From contig MU006094.1 of the NCBI GenBank assembly GCA_010093705.1, forward strand, positions 146,834 through 210,833: a stretch of 64,000 nt of DNA. The letters run 5' to 3'. The notes under the pieces are model-generated. The model ran no database searches. It was not told where the DNA came from and saw nothing but the letters and a program-made list of their open reading frames with translations. Origin of the DNA: Patellaria atrata CBS 101060 (Eukaryota; Ascomycota; Dothideomycetes; Patellariales; Patellariaceae). Below are positions 1 to 11,622 of the stretch, piece after piece (within the stretch, counting starts at the first letter, position 1; each line of letters begins with the position of its first letter). The position numbers were made by a program, and so were the translations under genes.

Positions 1-1522
1 CTTGAGGGAGGGGGGTGAGGAGATGATGTGGTGGTTTTGTTTTGTTTGTTCTTTTTCTAGGGAGATGAGTGAGGTGTGGGAGGTTGAGGTCGAGCGGGTT
101 AGGGGTTCCGCCATTCTGGGTGTTAGTGCTATGGATAGCGGTCTGTGGTGTCTGGGTAGGAGGTTCGACGGTCCTATAGTGTCTGATTGTTTAGCTACAA
201 TTCACTCTTCCAATTCTCCTTCTCGTAGGTACGGTATATAAGAAGCCCAATCTTCAAACAATACCGATATCTCAAACTCACAATTCCGATCTCAGACCAG
301 CACACAACGAGGTACCACAGGTACACCTATATACCCACCATTCCCTTTCTTTGACTGATCTATATTCCCCATCCCTTCCACATTGTCAGCAAACCGGGAG
401 CCCAAAGAAGTCCCCAATTAGCAACCAGACGCCCTAAAGGTGGCAAAGACTAATCCTAAAGCCGACCATAAACAGCGACCTTTTCGAGAAGCAAAGGGCA
501 CCATACGAGAAGGACCGGCATCGTTGAGGCTATTTTGCTTATGGAGACACCAAATAAGTTCACCGAATGTTGCGACACTCGCATTCGCATTCGCACCGTG
601 AGTCTCGCTTACAAATTCGATCTTCAGAAGGTCTTGGTATTAAGCATTTCTCCGGTTTGTCGTTGTTGGTTATCATTTCGTGTCATTGTGTATCGCTATA
701 TCCTGTGCGATCACTCATCATCAATCCATCCTAGTGTTAAGGAAATATTACTCGATTGGGTAAAAGGGCTATTTTTGAGTCGTGGTTGGTTTTTTATCTA
801 CTTGATCTGGTTATCTCCGCTATGACCGTGCGAGTAACTTCCCACTCCACAGTGCTAAAACAGCGAGGAGAACACGAGTGGTTGGAGTTGAGGAAATTTG
901 GAGCGGATGACAAGTAATCTGTGCGGTTTGGGATGGGGTGCTTAGAGGTTGTAGAGAGGGTTTTGCAGGTGTGATCAGTAAACATGATGAGCGGGTTGCT
1001 TATGCGGGATGAGTAGAGTCATAAGGAATTAGGGACGATATGGGGGATTTGTAATGAGATGGTACAAGGTGGAATATATTCCGGGTTTTCCTGTTCTGTT
1101 CTATTCTATTCTGCATCATTGGGTTGTTGCCTTGAAAAGGTTTTTTTTTAAAAAAAAAAATACTTACAAAACCGGTTTGAACCATTTTATGACATCCCCC
1201 ATATCATATCTAGAAACGAACAAGATATAGAACTATATCAGACTGACTTCCATAACGTTTTGCTGCAGAAGGTCGGTTGGAGTAAAAGTAGACGTCTCAC
1301 TACTCACCCGAAGTTCTTGTTTGAAAGAGATACATTATGCATTAACTTCTAATTGGAACGATACCTGTACGTTCCGCTACCAACAACCATTACTACTATC
1401 TCCCTCCTCAATCCAGAGTACCTGGGAAACAAAGGCCCTCGTCTCCCACCCCCCTTCCCCCCTCAGTCCTCTGCACCCTCCTTCCTCTAGGAGAATCCCG
1501 CTCCATCTAAATCTACCCGATC
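1..1522. other. Left-edge stretch without a supported gene
   Basis: I see no convincing gene here. The open frames at 2-241 and 535-825 have biased composition, no recognisable domain and no plausible splice partners. Positions 240-560 look like a spliced or untranslated leader (CT-rich tracts, a possible GTACCA donor near 311 and a TTGTCAG acceptor near 390), but no start codon and frame could be matched to them. An A/T homopolymer patch lies near 1141-1160. Confidence 0.5.
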
Positions 1523-3561
1523 CTAATTCCCCGCCCACCACGTATAATTCCCCGTCTCCTCCGGCGTATCAAACACCAACTTACTACTACTATCTCTCGG
1601 TCTCCCCGGCCACACACTCCCCACCCCCATCCAGACCTCCACGCCCTCCACCACCGCCTCAACGCCCTCCCCAACAAACACCCCGAACACCGTGCTGGCC
1701 AACATACTCGGATACACGCGCATGGTCATGGCAAAGCGACCGTTGACGTATACCTCTACCAAGCTACCGTCGACGAAGACGGTCCAGGCGATGGGCTCGG
1801 GGCAGCCGGCCACGGTGTACGGCTTGAAGTACCCGGTGAACGAGGTGGCGGCGTACTCTTCTATGAGGGAACTGTGGGTGCGGTCGAAGAGGACGGTGTG
1901 GTTGGATGGGTCGTAGGTGATATGGGTGTATTCGTCGCACTCGGGGGATGCGGCGATGGTCAGGCCGACGGGGCCGTTCGTGCTGATCACTGTGGCCGTG
2001 AGCATGTAGTGGTCGCCTGCGTCGCCTAGCATGGTGGTTTCGCAGTACGGACCCGTAAAGGTCTGTTGCTCGCTGTCGGCGCGGATGGCGTCGACTACTT
2101 CGGGTAAAGGGACGACCCCGAGCGTGTATGCAGTGTAGGAGCCGTTTGGTTGTTGTCGGTAGATGATGTTTCCTGGTTGATCCAGGTCGCTGTTTTTGAC
2201 GGTAACGCCTACGGTTTTGTGGACGTACAAATGACGAGGTAGAGCTAAGGCGCCTTGGTAGCCGTTTTGAGTAATCCCAAAGCCATTGTTGCTCTCCGGT
2301 GCCCATCCCCACTGGACACGACGGTTGTCATTCTTTACGTCGAGGAAGGAAGTCAGGGCATATAGGATTCCCCAATCCGCAGCGCCGCCCGCTGTTGGTA
2401 CGTATTTCCAGCCACGGTCATCCACGAGTGAGACGTCGCCAAAGTGCCAAAGAGCCCAATGATCATCCTGGTGAAAAGGCACATTGCCCCCTTCGGTGCC
2501 CATATTTGTAACGAAGAATACTTCACCGTCATCATCCGTGATGGAGAAGAAGCCCGAGACTTCAAAGTTGAAGCCGTAAGTCCCAGTCTCTAACAATGAT
2601 CCGAGAGACCCATTGATCTCAGGCTCCCAGACGGAACCAAGGAACGTCCAGTTCGTCAACTGGTCCGAATGAGCGCTGTAAATCGGCATGCGCGGGGCCT
2701 CTCCCCTGATACCAGAGCCAAAGACAGTGTAATAATGTGGTAAATGATTTGTTGCGATTATCTCATCCAGTTCCGGCCAAGGCTGGACGAAGGGATCGCG
2801 CCAGCCGGTGATATTCCAATCTTCTGGTGGGTCAGAAAGATAGGGGTTGCCTTCCCATTTCTGCCATGTTATGCCCCCTGAGCTGTCAGTATGGCTCTCC
2901 TCATATATCGATATTGGACTCACCATCTGAAGAAGTAGCTATACACTGCTTCTCTGTCCCAGGGATATAAGGGATGCTCCAACCCGTGGGGAGTTCAGAC
3001 ACACAAGTGTAATACACAGTCAGAGTCCCATCCGTAGTGCCATTGAGGTTGACAGGCTGGCCTGTACCGGAGAACACTCCAAGGTCATCGTATGAGCCCT
3101 TGGGACCGGGTCCAAGTGATTGAGCTTCGTCGTCTTTCCATCCACCAATATCGGTCCAGGTTATCATGTCTTTAGACGTGGCATGACCCCAGGAAATATT
3201 TCCTTCAGAAGTTAGCTAAGCTATTCACTCCACAGTGTAATTCCAGGTACCCCAATTGACGTGGTTCGGATGCCACTGATAATGTAGGTGGTAGAGATCT
3301 CCCTGTGGATCGTACATTGCAGCACAAGGGTCCTAATAAACACGTTCAGTTCTCCTCTTTGAACGGAAATGAGTTGGGGGGGGGGGGGGGAAGTACATTC
3401 ATCCATCCAGCAGGTGCCTGGAAATGATAGATCGGTCTCCATCTTGTGAACAAACTATTATTGCCCATAGCTGAGATGGACTCCGCAGTCAAGACCGCCT
3501 GGCCATTGACTACAGTCACCATTGCCCCGAACACGAGGCTCGCGAACTTGAACGATACCAT
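1523..3561 (-). CDS. Secreted glycoside hydrolase family 32 (invertase/fructosidase-like)
   Basis: This enzyme likely hydrolyses or transfers fructosyl units of sucrose or fructans outside the cell. Exons (minus strand): 3561-3397, 3332-3251, 3202-2924, 2877-1523, giving 626 residues. The phases fit exactly, with introns of 64, 48 and 46 nt. Residues 1-21 form a signal peptide (MVSFKFASLVFGAMVTVVNG). The GH32 nucleophile block WMNDPC lies at 53-58 and is split by intron 1, with Asp56 as the nucleophile. The RDP block is at 202-204. The acid/base Glu is probably E281 in FNFEVSGFF, where many invertases have E-C. A C-terminal beta-sandwich follows. Intron 1 holds a 15-nt G run on the plus strand. 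Substrate choice (sucrose, inulin or transfer) cannot be read from sequence. The family call is firm; the start was chosen because the signal peptide begins there. Confidence 0.88.
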
Positions 3562-4328
3562 ACCGAGATACCTCTTTACGTTGGGGTGATTCCAAGCTGC
3601 GACAGGACGAAGTACGGGGTAAGATTGCACATGAGCGGCACAATGAATAGGAGATGCGAACAGTTCCAACTGAACACAATAGCCCTCGCTCTCCTCCGAA
3701 CCTCTTATAAAAGTCACCTGCGAACTGAATACGCCAAACCTCGGTCTGAGGCCCATTCCAAGCTCTCAATAGCTCTTCAACCTCACCTCTCACCCCTCAT
3801 CCCCAACCATGGGGTTCCCTCGTCATTCATGCGGGCAACAACTGGTATGATCCAATCGCGATGGACATGGACCGACTGAGGTACAAGATCGATGACGGAG
3901 CATCAACCCTTCTGGGAGGTCTGAATTGTGCAAAGTTGAGAGGACGGCGTGGCTGCGGGAAGGGCGGCGGGTGGCTTATTTTAGAAAACTTACCCCGCAA
4001 ATTCATCCCACAAAAAAACCATATCATCGGACAGTACTTACACTTATTCTCAAGTTATCACATAGGTTTATCATTTGGCAAAGATTCAAAGAGAGAGGGC
4101 AAACTAGGAAAGTGACAGTGGTCCTATCCAGATATGGACGGAGTAACTATGTTTGAAGAATTAACATTTCACAGTTATATACTCTTAGCTAGGTACAGTA
4201 TTACCCTTTGTATTATACAATTGAAATTCCCCTTCATACATCATTGTGTATCATGAAGCATACGTCAGCGCCTTCAGTGGCCACCCTTGGCCAATTGGAC
4301 TAACTTAGGGAAGATCTATCAATGACTA
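3562..4328. other. Intergenic between GH32 (5' side) and sedolisin (3' side)
   Basis: Promoter of the GH32 gene and 3' flank of the sedolisin gene. Short frames on both strands lack domain signatures. No RNA gene or repeat was seen. Confidence 0.5.
3704..3712 (-). promoter_or_regulatory. TATA-like box upstream of the GH32 gene
   Basis: TATAAGAGG reads on the minus strand about 145 nt upstream of the GH32 start codon. This distance is usable for a fungal promoter, but no other core element confirms it. Confidence 0.3.
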
Positions 4329-6287
4329 TCAGCCCATGTCTTCCAACATCTTATCTGTGGAAGAAGTAGATGAACTTACCGGAGTACCAAACCCAGTCAC
4401 CGGATCCCAGCCCTTCGTAACTGGGAATCCGCTAGTCTCACACCCAGAGCTGTTTCCAGCCAAGATATCCGTGAAGCCCTTATATCCCTTCGAGTACAAC
4501 CACGGGTTCAGGAAACCAAGAGGCTTCTTGCCAGACGAGATCAAAGCATCGTTGACGAGAGAGATGACGGCACCTGTAAGCGGGCAAGAAGCGCTGGTTC
4601 CGCTGATGGTACCTTCGGTGCCGTTCCAGACGTAGGCGAAGTATTGGCCTTGCGCCGAGATGTCGGGATAGCCGCGACCGGCTGTATTCGTAAAGTTAGA
4701 AGTGTAAGATTTGAGAAGTGAAGAGCACATACCTTTGTTATAAAGTCCGTCATGTAGGCCGTTAAGACTCTTGATATACTTCGTAACCACCGTCTTCTGA
4801 TACTTCGGCATGGGGAAGAGGTCGCTGAAGCCGGACCCACTAGCATAGATTTCCCTGATGGTGCCGTCCGGACGGGTCTCCTGAGGGCGGAAAGCGGCGA
4901 CCTCGGGTTGAAACTCGTGCGTAGCGCCGATGGAAGTTACATAAGGGCAGCTGGTCGGGAAGCTAGGTAGAAACTTTCTGGTGTTCTGGCCGTCGTTGGA
5001 GACACAGGTGTTGCGGAGGCCTACGCCACGATCACCGCTGGAAAAGAGTAGCGAGACGCCGCGGGCACCTAGTTGAGCGAATTCGTTGCAGACACGACGA
5101 GAGTATGATTCCGGAATAGTTTGTTCTGGTTCGCCATAAGAGGTGGTGATAACTTGAGGTACAACACGCTGAGCGAGAACGTAGTTGATCCAGTCGAGAT
5201 AAGGTTCATTTGTGTTTTCTGGAGTGCTCAGATCAGGAATGTAAGGAGGGCTACCACCAGTTGAGTAGGCCCAGATAGGAGTAGGCCAGCCGACCACTCC
5301 TGAAATCGCCTGGACGTCCAAGTTCGCCTCACGAGAGATGCCCTCTGCGGCTTGAGTAGCGTTTAGAGGCCCATCCTGCGACGGCCCGTTAGCAATGTCA
5401 ATTTGTCTGAAACTATACGCCGCCGGTACAGCTGCAGGTTTGTACTTTTTCAGGAACTTGGCTGTATCTGGGCGGATGGGAATTTCACCAAGGTAGTTGG
5501 TGAATCCTATCTTATTAATGCCGGGAACCTTAGGTATGTAACCTTTGAATTGGTACAGCTGCGCGAAGCATTCAGGTGTGACGGAACTAATGTTGCAGAC
5601 CCGTCGGATAGCTTCATCATTGGGTGGGGAGTAGCTGGGAGAAATCCAAGGCTTTGACTGCGAATCAAGGTATGTAGCTTCTTCCGGGTGGGCCCTAAAG
5701 AAAGAGGTCGTTGGTTGAATCGTGTCCACATGCTCATGTAGATGTACTGGTAGCGACCACTTTGGCGCACGAATGAGCTCGGTGCCATCGTCATGCTGGT
5801 ATACATGGTATTCCGTGTCTAGGAGAGCTTCGATTTTCTCTACTGGAAGAATGGCCATAATCCAATCTTTGGAGGAGCTATGACCAATATGTTCGATACC
5901 ATTGCTTGACAGCCATTCCTCGACTGAGCTAAGAGCATCGTCTGCAGGCTTAACAAGTTCACTCACTTCCTCGGGGCTTAGATGTTGACCATAGCGAGCA
6001 TGTTCGGGATCAGAAACTATTCATTGTATTAGAGCAAGGCCAGATCACGTTCAGAATGCCCGCGCCATACCTTCATACAAGTGACGTTCCAGTTCCTCGA
6101 ATTGGCCTTGTTTCAGACCAATCTTCAGATGAACAATATGGTCGCGCGGTGCGCGATCCCGCTTCGTCCAGCCTGAGGGAAGGAATTCTTCCTTGAGGGC
6201 ATACGGAGTCCGCGCTTGAATCGGACCGGCAACTACAACAGTGGCAGCAATTGCTGCTAACGACAACAAGGTGGTGAAGCTTCGCAT
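4329..6287 (-). CDS. Secreted sedolisin (S53 tripeptidyl-peptidase-like serine protease)
   Basis: An acid serine-carboxyl protease, probably exported and self-activated by removal of its propeptide. Exons: 6287-6071, 6016-4733, 4681-4329, giving 617 residues. The signal peptide covers residues 1-20 (MRSFTTLLSLAAIAATVVVA). The pro-domain carries the family block HLYEVSDPEHARYGQHLS, which the 54-nt first intron interrupts. The catalytic tetrad is visible as E302 and D306 (SREANLD), D401 (SSGDRG) and S530 (SGTSAS), and a C-terminal Asp-rich calcium-site region follows. Intron 2 (4682-4732) is 51 nt and has no in-frame stop, so unspliced message would still encode a protein with 17 extra residues before AGRGYPD. 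An upstream Met at 6320 exists, but the signal peptide begins at 6287. The tripeptidyl-peptidase specificity is inferred from the family. Confidence 0.9.
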
Positions 6288-7508
6288 ATTGGAACGGTAC
6301 GGGGGAAACAGAGCTCGCAAGCTTCTCTCTCCTCGTTGGAGGCGGCAATGGAGCCCTTTTATCCACAGGACAGGACATTTTCGCTAAATAAACAGACTCG
6401 ATCATGCTCGTGATTATTCGCAATCAGGAAGCTGGAGATAAATTATGATCATCCTCCTGCCCAGTGACGTTAGTTGAAGCTGCTATGCTTCGGGCATGAC
6501 CAGGGGGATGTTGACAAGCGGACCAAGCAGTTAACAAGATTGACAGCTTTCCTGGCACTCCTGGCACAGAAGCTTAGGTAGGATACAAGTAGCTTGATTA
6601 CCTGCGGGGATGCCGGCCGAGGAAGTCTCGGATAGGAAGGTGAATTGATATTGGAAATGCAGAAAGCCACCAACAATCCGGATCAATTGCTTGAAATGCT
6701 TGTAATGACCTTGGATACGAAGCTTCGTAGTGCTTATCCTATTAGATTGTGATATCATGCAACTCTCTTGCGATATAGAAACTACCGGTAACGTAGATAG
6801 GTACTACTCTGTGCAAGGGGTACCGTTTCTCGAGGCACGGCACAGTTGATAGAACTAGTTACCGTTGTGCTAGGTATGGTTGAGGTCGAAGGAATCGCCT
6901 TCAGGTTGGGGGTTCGTGAGTTTGACAAAGAATGCCGTACCTTAGTTCTACGGTACATAACCCCGCATTGAGGCGAGAACTGACTCCTACGTTACCTCGA
7001 TGCATCATAACGTACAGTACATGAGGACATTGATGGATGATGGGTTACTGCAATACGATACGAATATGTATTGATTGTGTGATCGGCTTCTACCATCACT
7101 ACTCCTTGGTCTTAGTCGCCTACCTAGTTGTCAGGGAAGATGCAGCGAACGATTTCCAAGAAAGATACGCCGGGCCAAACATAGCAAGGAAAATGTCTCA
7201 TTCACACGAGACATAAAGTGACCCAAAAACCGTCGGAAAATATATCCTCAAGGGCTCTATCCAGATACCAGGTAGCTGTCGCACAATATCAATGGTAGCA
7301 TCTGTCTTCTGCGTCTCGTGGGGTTAAATGTTCATCTATATCTTTCTCCCATACCACACTCATAATAAGTATAAAGTGTAGATATGTAAGGCCAGTGGTA
7401 ATAGAATGGATAGCAGTCGACCATCCCATGCTGTGGTAAAAGAAAGGGTAAGGAATGCATATCTTGACACGATTTGACAGAAATGTCACGGGCAGCGATA
7501 ATTCGGAG
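6288..7508. other. 1.2 kb intergenic, sedolisin promoter side
   Basis: No supported gene. Between about 6790 and 7030 the stretch is rich in GGTAC, GTACC and CGTAC words (for example near 6818-6824, 6950 and 7010-7022), which may be remnants of decayed sequence or regulatory words. I see no ORF with domain character. Confidence 0.45.
6354..6364 (-). promoter_or_regulatory. TATA-like box upstream of the sedolisin gene
   Basis: GGATAAAAGGG reads on the minus strand about 70 nt before the sedolisin start codon, which is typical spacing for a TATA element in a regulated secreted-enzyme gene. Confidence 0.4.
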
Positions 7509-9375
7509 TTATGCACGACACTTCGAAAGCTGTGCAGCTAATAGAGCACACTTTTCTGCCTGGACCTTTCTCTCATGGTCCGTCTCCTTTGTTTTGACCG
7601 TAAGGCACGCTTCGACAACGAAGGCATATATTTCTCCACATCTTGACACAAGTTGTGGGCATATCTCTTTGATGATCGTGTTAAGAATCCATTCGGGCGG
7701 TGCCCTCTCTATCGGACGCCCATCCGCAATCTTCTCCAGCATAACAGGTAGCGACCTCCACATACCGATCTCCAAGAGTGTAAGTCCTAATGAGTAGATG
7801 TCGTACGCTTGGAGATATCGTCGATCGGGATTCCGACGCTTGTCTGGATGATGATAAAAGTCTAGTTGGTCACCTCGACCAGCCCTCTGAACTCGCGCCG
7901 CAGGAGCAGTACTATCGATATCGTAGAGACGGTCGGATCTCGAAAGACCCCATTCTGCAATGAAGGGAGATTCCCAGTCAACGTCACCCCTATCTATCGG
8001 GTAATCATCCTTTGGGAAGAATATAATGGCCTTCGGACGTATATTCTTATGTACCCAACCAGCAGCATGCAAAAGCAGTACGCTGTTCAGAATCTTCTTG
8101 GCCAATTCAAATCTCCACCCTAGCGGTCGAGTAGTCCCTGAATTCAGTATCGTCGCAAGATTGACTGGTCGACGCTCTTTGAGGTCCTCATCATCGTTAT
8201 CTCTTATATCTTGAATGCCAAGATGGCCAGGTAACTCGTATACGAATCCGATTTTACCCGTTTCAGGTTCATCAAACATTCCATAACATTTCAAAGTTCG
8301 TAGTCGATTGCTTGCTCTTTCATCAGTGAGGAGTTTTCCGAATTTCAATATATCGTCGTAAATCTCTTCATCCATATGCCCATTCTCGTCATGATATGAC
8401 TTGTATTCTATTAATACAAGTTCCTCGGACCATTTGCCATGATTACTTGTAGACCATAAGGCGAGCACTGGTAAAGTCTTAGAACGCAATAGGTGATAAT
8501 CGTCGGCACATAGAGCAAGCAGCTTGCGTCTCTGAATTCCATCCATGTGGCCTGCCGAATGAACGGCCAGTCCTTTCAAAGGAGCTAGATCTGCAAGTAT
8601 TTCATAGAGATCAGAAGATTCAGGATTGCTTTCGCTAGACATCTGGGTAGCCAAAGTTTTAGTCATTATAAGGCCTGCAGGGCTGACATGAGACCATAGA
8701 TAATCAACGAGGAAGTTCATTCTCAATGTTTCGTAAGCTCCATCTGGACAAAGCACGCTGAGCGTATGGTTATGCTTAGAGATTTCCTTTGTTAGCTCAA
8801 TAACCTTGTTACCGTCTCTCAAAGACCATTTGCATCTCCGTAAGATCGAAAATCTTTGCCGCAAGGTTGCGGATTTGTCTTGTAGTGCTGCGACTTGATC
8901 CTTGAAAGACGATGAAGGGGATAGAAGGTTCCGTGAAGTCCTCCCCTGGCGGACTCTTGTCAAATGTTGTTGTAATAGCTGAGATGGCAATACTCACCAA
9001 CTGTATCCCCTGATCGGGTTTCAATTCGATGCCATAATCATAGTGAAGTTTCTCATGATTGGAAAGAAGATCAGCAATAGCACACAGTGCACCTTCAATT
9101 CCATCTATCTTATATCTGTTGTGGAGAAGATATTCTCCAATCTTCTTATTTTGAGCGTCTAATTGCAACCGTCCGGACTCAGTGAACGAGGTCTTATGTC
9201 TATGGATGCCCCAATATGCACCCCATGATTTCAGAATAGACTCTTGAATTCCTAAAGCTCGGATCGCTCTAAATGCATTCGTCTCAGCCGATCGGACGTC
9301 AGAGAAAAAGATAAAGCAATCCCGACAAGCCGAATACAGGCCGACGATACCGACAGCTAAACTGACAGGATCCAT
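7509..9375 (-). CDS. HeLo-domain (HET-S/LOP-B type) protein with C-terminal pseudokinase
   Basis: Exons: 9375-8998 and 8945-7509 (52-nt intron), 604 residues. The N-terminus (MDPVSLAVGIVGLYSACRDC) is the hydrophobic first helix typical of HeLo domains. In HET-S this helix inserts in membranes and causes heterokaryon-incompatibility cell death. The domain runs to about residue 200. From about residue 300 a protein-kinase fold is recognisable (GFVYELPG, then WVHKNIRPKAIIFF, then YDIYSLGLTLLEIG). The catalytic HRD is HKN at 425-427 and DFG is EWG at 457-459, and I see no clear VAIK lysine, so activity is unlikely. This HeLo plus kinase-like layout recurs in filamentous ascomycetes, often as large variable families. 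A role in self/non-self recognition or cell death is inferred from the family. The start codon is set by the conserved MDPVSLA. Confidence 0.85.
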
Positions 9376-9743
9376 TGTATAAAGTTGCACAAGCAATAGA
9401 ACTTTAGCAATAGTGATGCTTCATCTTGCAAATGTGCAGTTGAGAAGTGGGGAGGTTTCTGTTTTTCAGCTCATGCAAGCCAAGATTTTAGACGCAGGCC
9501 CTATCTCACAACTGATACACAAATTTGTGGTTCAAATATGATTGAAAACGATGCTTGAGATTAAATCAAATACTTCTGTACTATACCGTGCAATATATCA
9601 CAGCTCTGTAACAGTGGCTTAGTTCTAGTGTGATCCGATTGCTGGCAGTTCGGATAGAACTAGTTTTATGTCAGTTTTCGCAGTCCTCGTCGTCACAACA
9701 AGTTCGCCAGGGCCCATAAGCGTTGATTAACTTCCCGTTGGTT
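9376..9743. other. Short intergenic
   Basis: Promoter region of the HeLo gene and 3' flank of the pRiA4b-like gene. Nothing else seen. Confidence 0.5.
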
Positions 9744-10604
9744 CTATTTCCATGGGTCAAGGCGGGGTTTTGGTTCACCGTTGTTGCAATCTTCTCTATA
9801 CCATGCTTTTATATCCTCTGGATCTCTTCTCTTTTTGAAGTCACTCTTCAGTGTTTCCCAACCCGTTGTACCTCCACAATCTTCGGCGCACGGATGACCC
9901 TAGTGAAGTCAACTATGAGAATAAATATCTATTGGTAACCTTTAGGGCGAGTATAGATCTTACCTCTCCTCTCATGCAAATCGCCTCATAGTTTGAATTA
10001 GGAGCAACTAGCTTTCGGAATTTGTCACTTTTAATACCAAGGAAATTGATACTGTGGGGCCAATCGTTCGTTGGATCATATTCGTAGAATACTTGAACCT
10101 CGCCGTTATAGGGTTCACGAGCATAGACATCCTTAAGGGTCAAGTCCGAAGTCGCTCATGACCTCTCTGTGCTTTTGTCCAACATAAAGGATCCACTTGG
10201 GTAGAGGAACAAGAGTATGCGATCGCCACCCCACATCTTTCCAGCAGTATAGCGTCAGCGTCATAAAGAGCATGGATTTCAATAGAAAGAAGACTAACCC
10301 ATTGCCGGTCCTCTTCATTAGGCATCCCGGTAATAAGGAAGTTATGTCTAGGTATATCACACCATCCAAATGTTATCTGGTGCACATAATGAAACTCTTC
10401 AAATGTATACCAAGATGGCACAGAAATCAAATGCCAAATAGTTGGGTTCTCCGTGCCCGAGAGGCGAACCTGAAAGATATAATACTCCTCGTCCAGAAAT
10501 CGCTAACTAGGGAAAGTACATTAGCAGATTTTAGACGATTAAGTAACTTTTTGTTTGACCATGTTTTCCATTTTTAGGACTGCACTATTATGGTCTGGAG
10601 TCAT
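9744..10604 (-). CDS. pRiA4b ORF-3-like domain protein
   Basis: Proposed exons: 10604-10548, 10502-10235, 10154-9964 and 9899-9744, 223 residues. The fold is that of the pRiA4b ORF-3 family, known from plasmid and transposon neighbourhoods and from many fungal genomes; its function is unknown. Matching blocks are YYIFQVRLSGTENPTIWHLI, FEEFHYVHQITFGW, LTLKDVY, VFYEYDPTNDWPHSINFLG and GHPCAEDCGG near the C-terminus. The last intron (9900-9963, GTAAGA...CACTAG) is clear. The 80-nt intron 10155-10234 uses GTGGGG...ATGAG; it is not obvious, but it joins LLER to TSDLTLKDVY in phase and gives an intact protein. Without it the gene would look broken. Exons further upstream (10636-10800) may extend the N-terminus: two short in-phase segments there end in SKQE and HKQE before GTTAGT donors. 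Confidence 0.62.
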
Positions 10605-11622
10605 ATCCTACCAAAAGAATTAGTCTATCATTTCGAAAGTGCAATTCGCAATACTAACCTCTTGCTTGTGCGTCACTGAATTTTTTCTAGATCTAGTGTT
10701 CACTGACGGTGCATCCTAGGAAAGGATAATATCAGCAGGACGTACAGTATAACCAAAACAAAGTTGCGTAGGACTACTAACCTCCTGCTTAGAAGTATTT
10801 GAAGGTTGTGTACAATGAATACTCCTAGGGGTCACCTTTGTCAGGGGTCACCTTTGTCAAGGCTCAATCTCAGATGAAAACTGAAAGGTATATTGCTATA
10901 TGTATATGAAGCTTAAACTTAAGGAAGAAAGTGTTGAGATAGCATATGCTGTTCTACTAAAGTACAGCATGACTAAGCCGCTGGATCATCCAGGGCACTT
11001 ATACTTATCGGGTCTAACCCGTGACAACCTTCGTTTAGATGATTAGCAGAACTTAGGTGGGGGTTGTAGAGTACTGTATATTTCGACGTTTCGAACTTGT
11101 TACTACTGTTAGCATACTTGGAATTTGACATCCCATCAAATTTCTGCGAGACATTGGTGTTATTGGTTGTAGTGGACGAGTCTGAGGTTTTCCTATCCTT
11201 TCCTTCTTTGTTTTCGGCAGATGTGAAGAGGTGATATTGTTATTAGTGGATGTATGATATCTAGGAACTAGATGGATTCTTCAAGAGCTAGGGGCACTCG
11301 TGAAGAAGTGATGCGAATTGATACTCGTATTATGATAATACTGCGTGTTTGACGTTGGTGACAGGAGGGAATAAGGTAGTCTCGCGCTTACGTCCAAGGG
11401 GGTCTTCCTGTCCCGTCTGGTGTTCAAACAACGACATCATACCCGCTTGAATGCACGAGCCTCTTCATGCGAACGACGCACGCTCTTGCGTGACCTCGGG
11501 CTTTAGTCCAAAAGGTGTTCTTTTGGGAAGAATGGAGATTCCTTATCTACTCCACTGTATCAATTCTTATATTCAAATGTTCGCCAGAACATATGCCTAA
11601 GTGCGAAAGCTGTTTGAATTAT
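10605..11622. other. 1 kb between pRiA4b-like and SDR genes
   Basis: The left 200 nt may hold untranslated or extra 5' exons of the pRiA4b-like gene, with GTTAGT donors at about 10658 and 10781 (minus strand). The rest shows no gene. Confidence 0.4.
10827..10858. repeat. Two-copy 16-bp tandem repeat
   Basis: AGGGGTCACCTTTGTC occurs twice head to tail without mismatch. It lies just upstream of the possible first exon of the pRiA4b-like gene. Confidence 0.85.

Noticed and set aside
1764-2312. 182-codon minus-strand frame
   Set aside because: Shadow of the GH32 final exon; extreme Arg/His content.
4350-4380. Extra small intron near the end of the sedolisin gene
   Set aside because: The GTAAGT...CACAG pair would be only about 25 nt and would change the frame; unspliced reading ends normally.
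9744-10604. Reading the pRiA4b-like locus as a frameshifted pseudogene
   Set aside because: An intron at 10155-10234 joins the frames in phase at a conserved block and leaves no stop, so an intact gene is the simpler reading.
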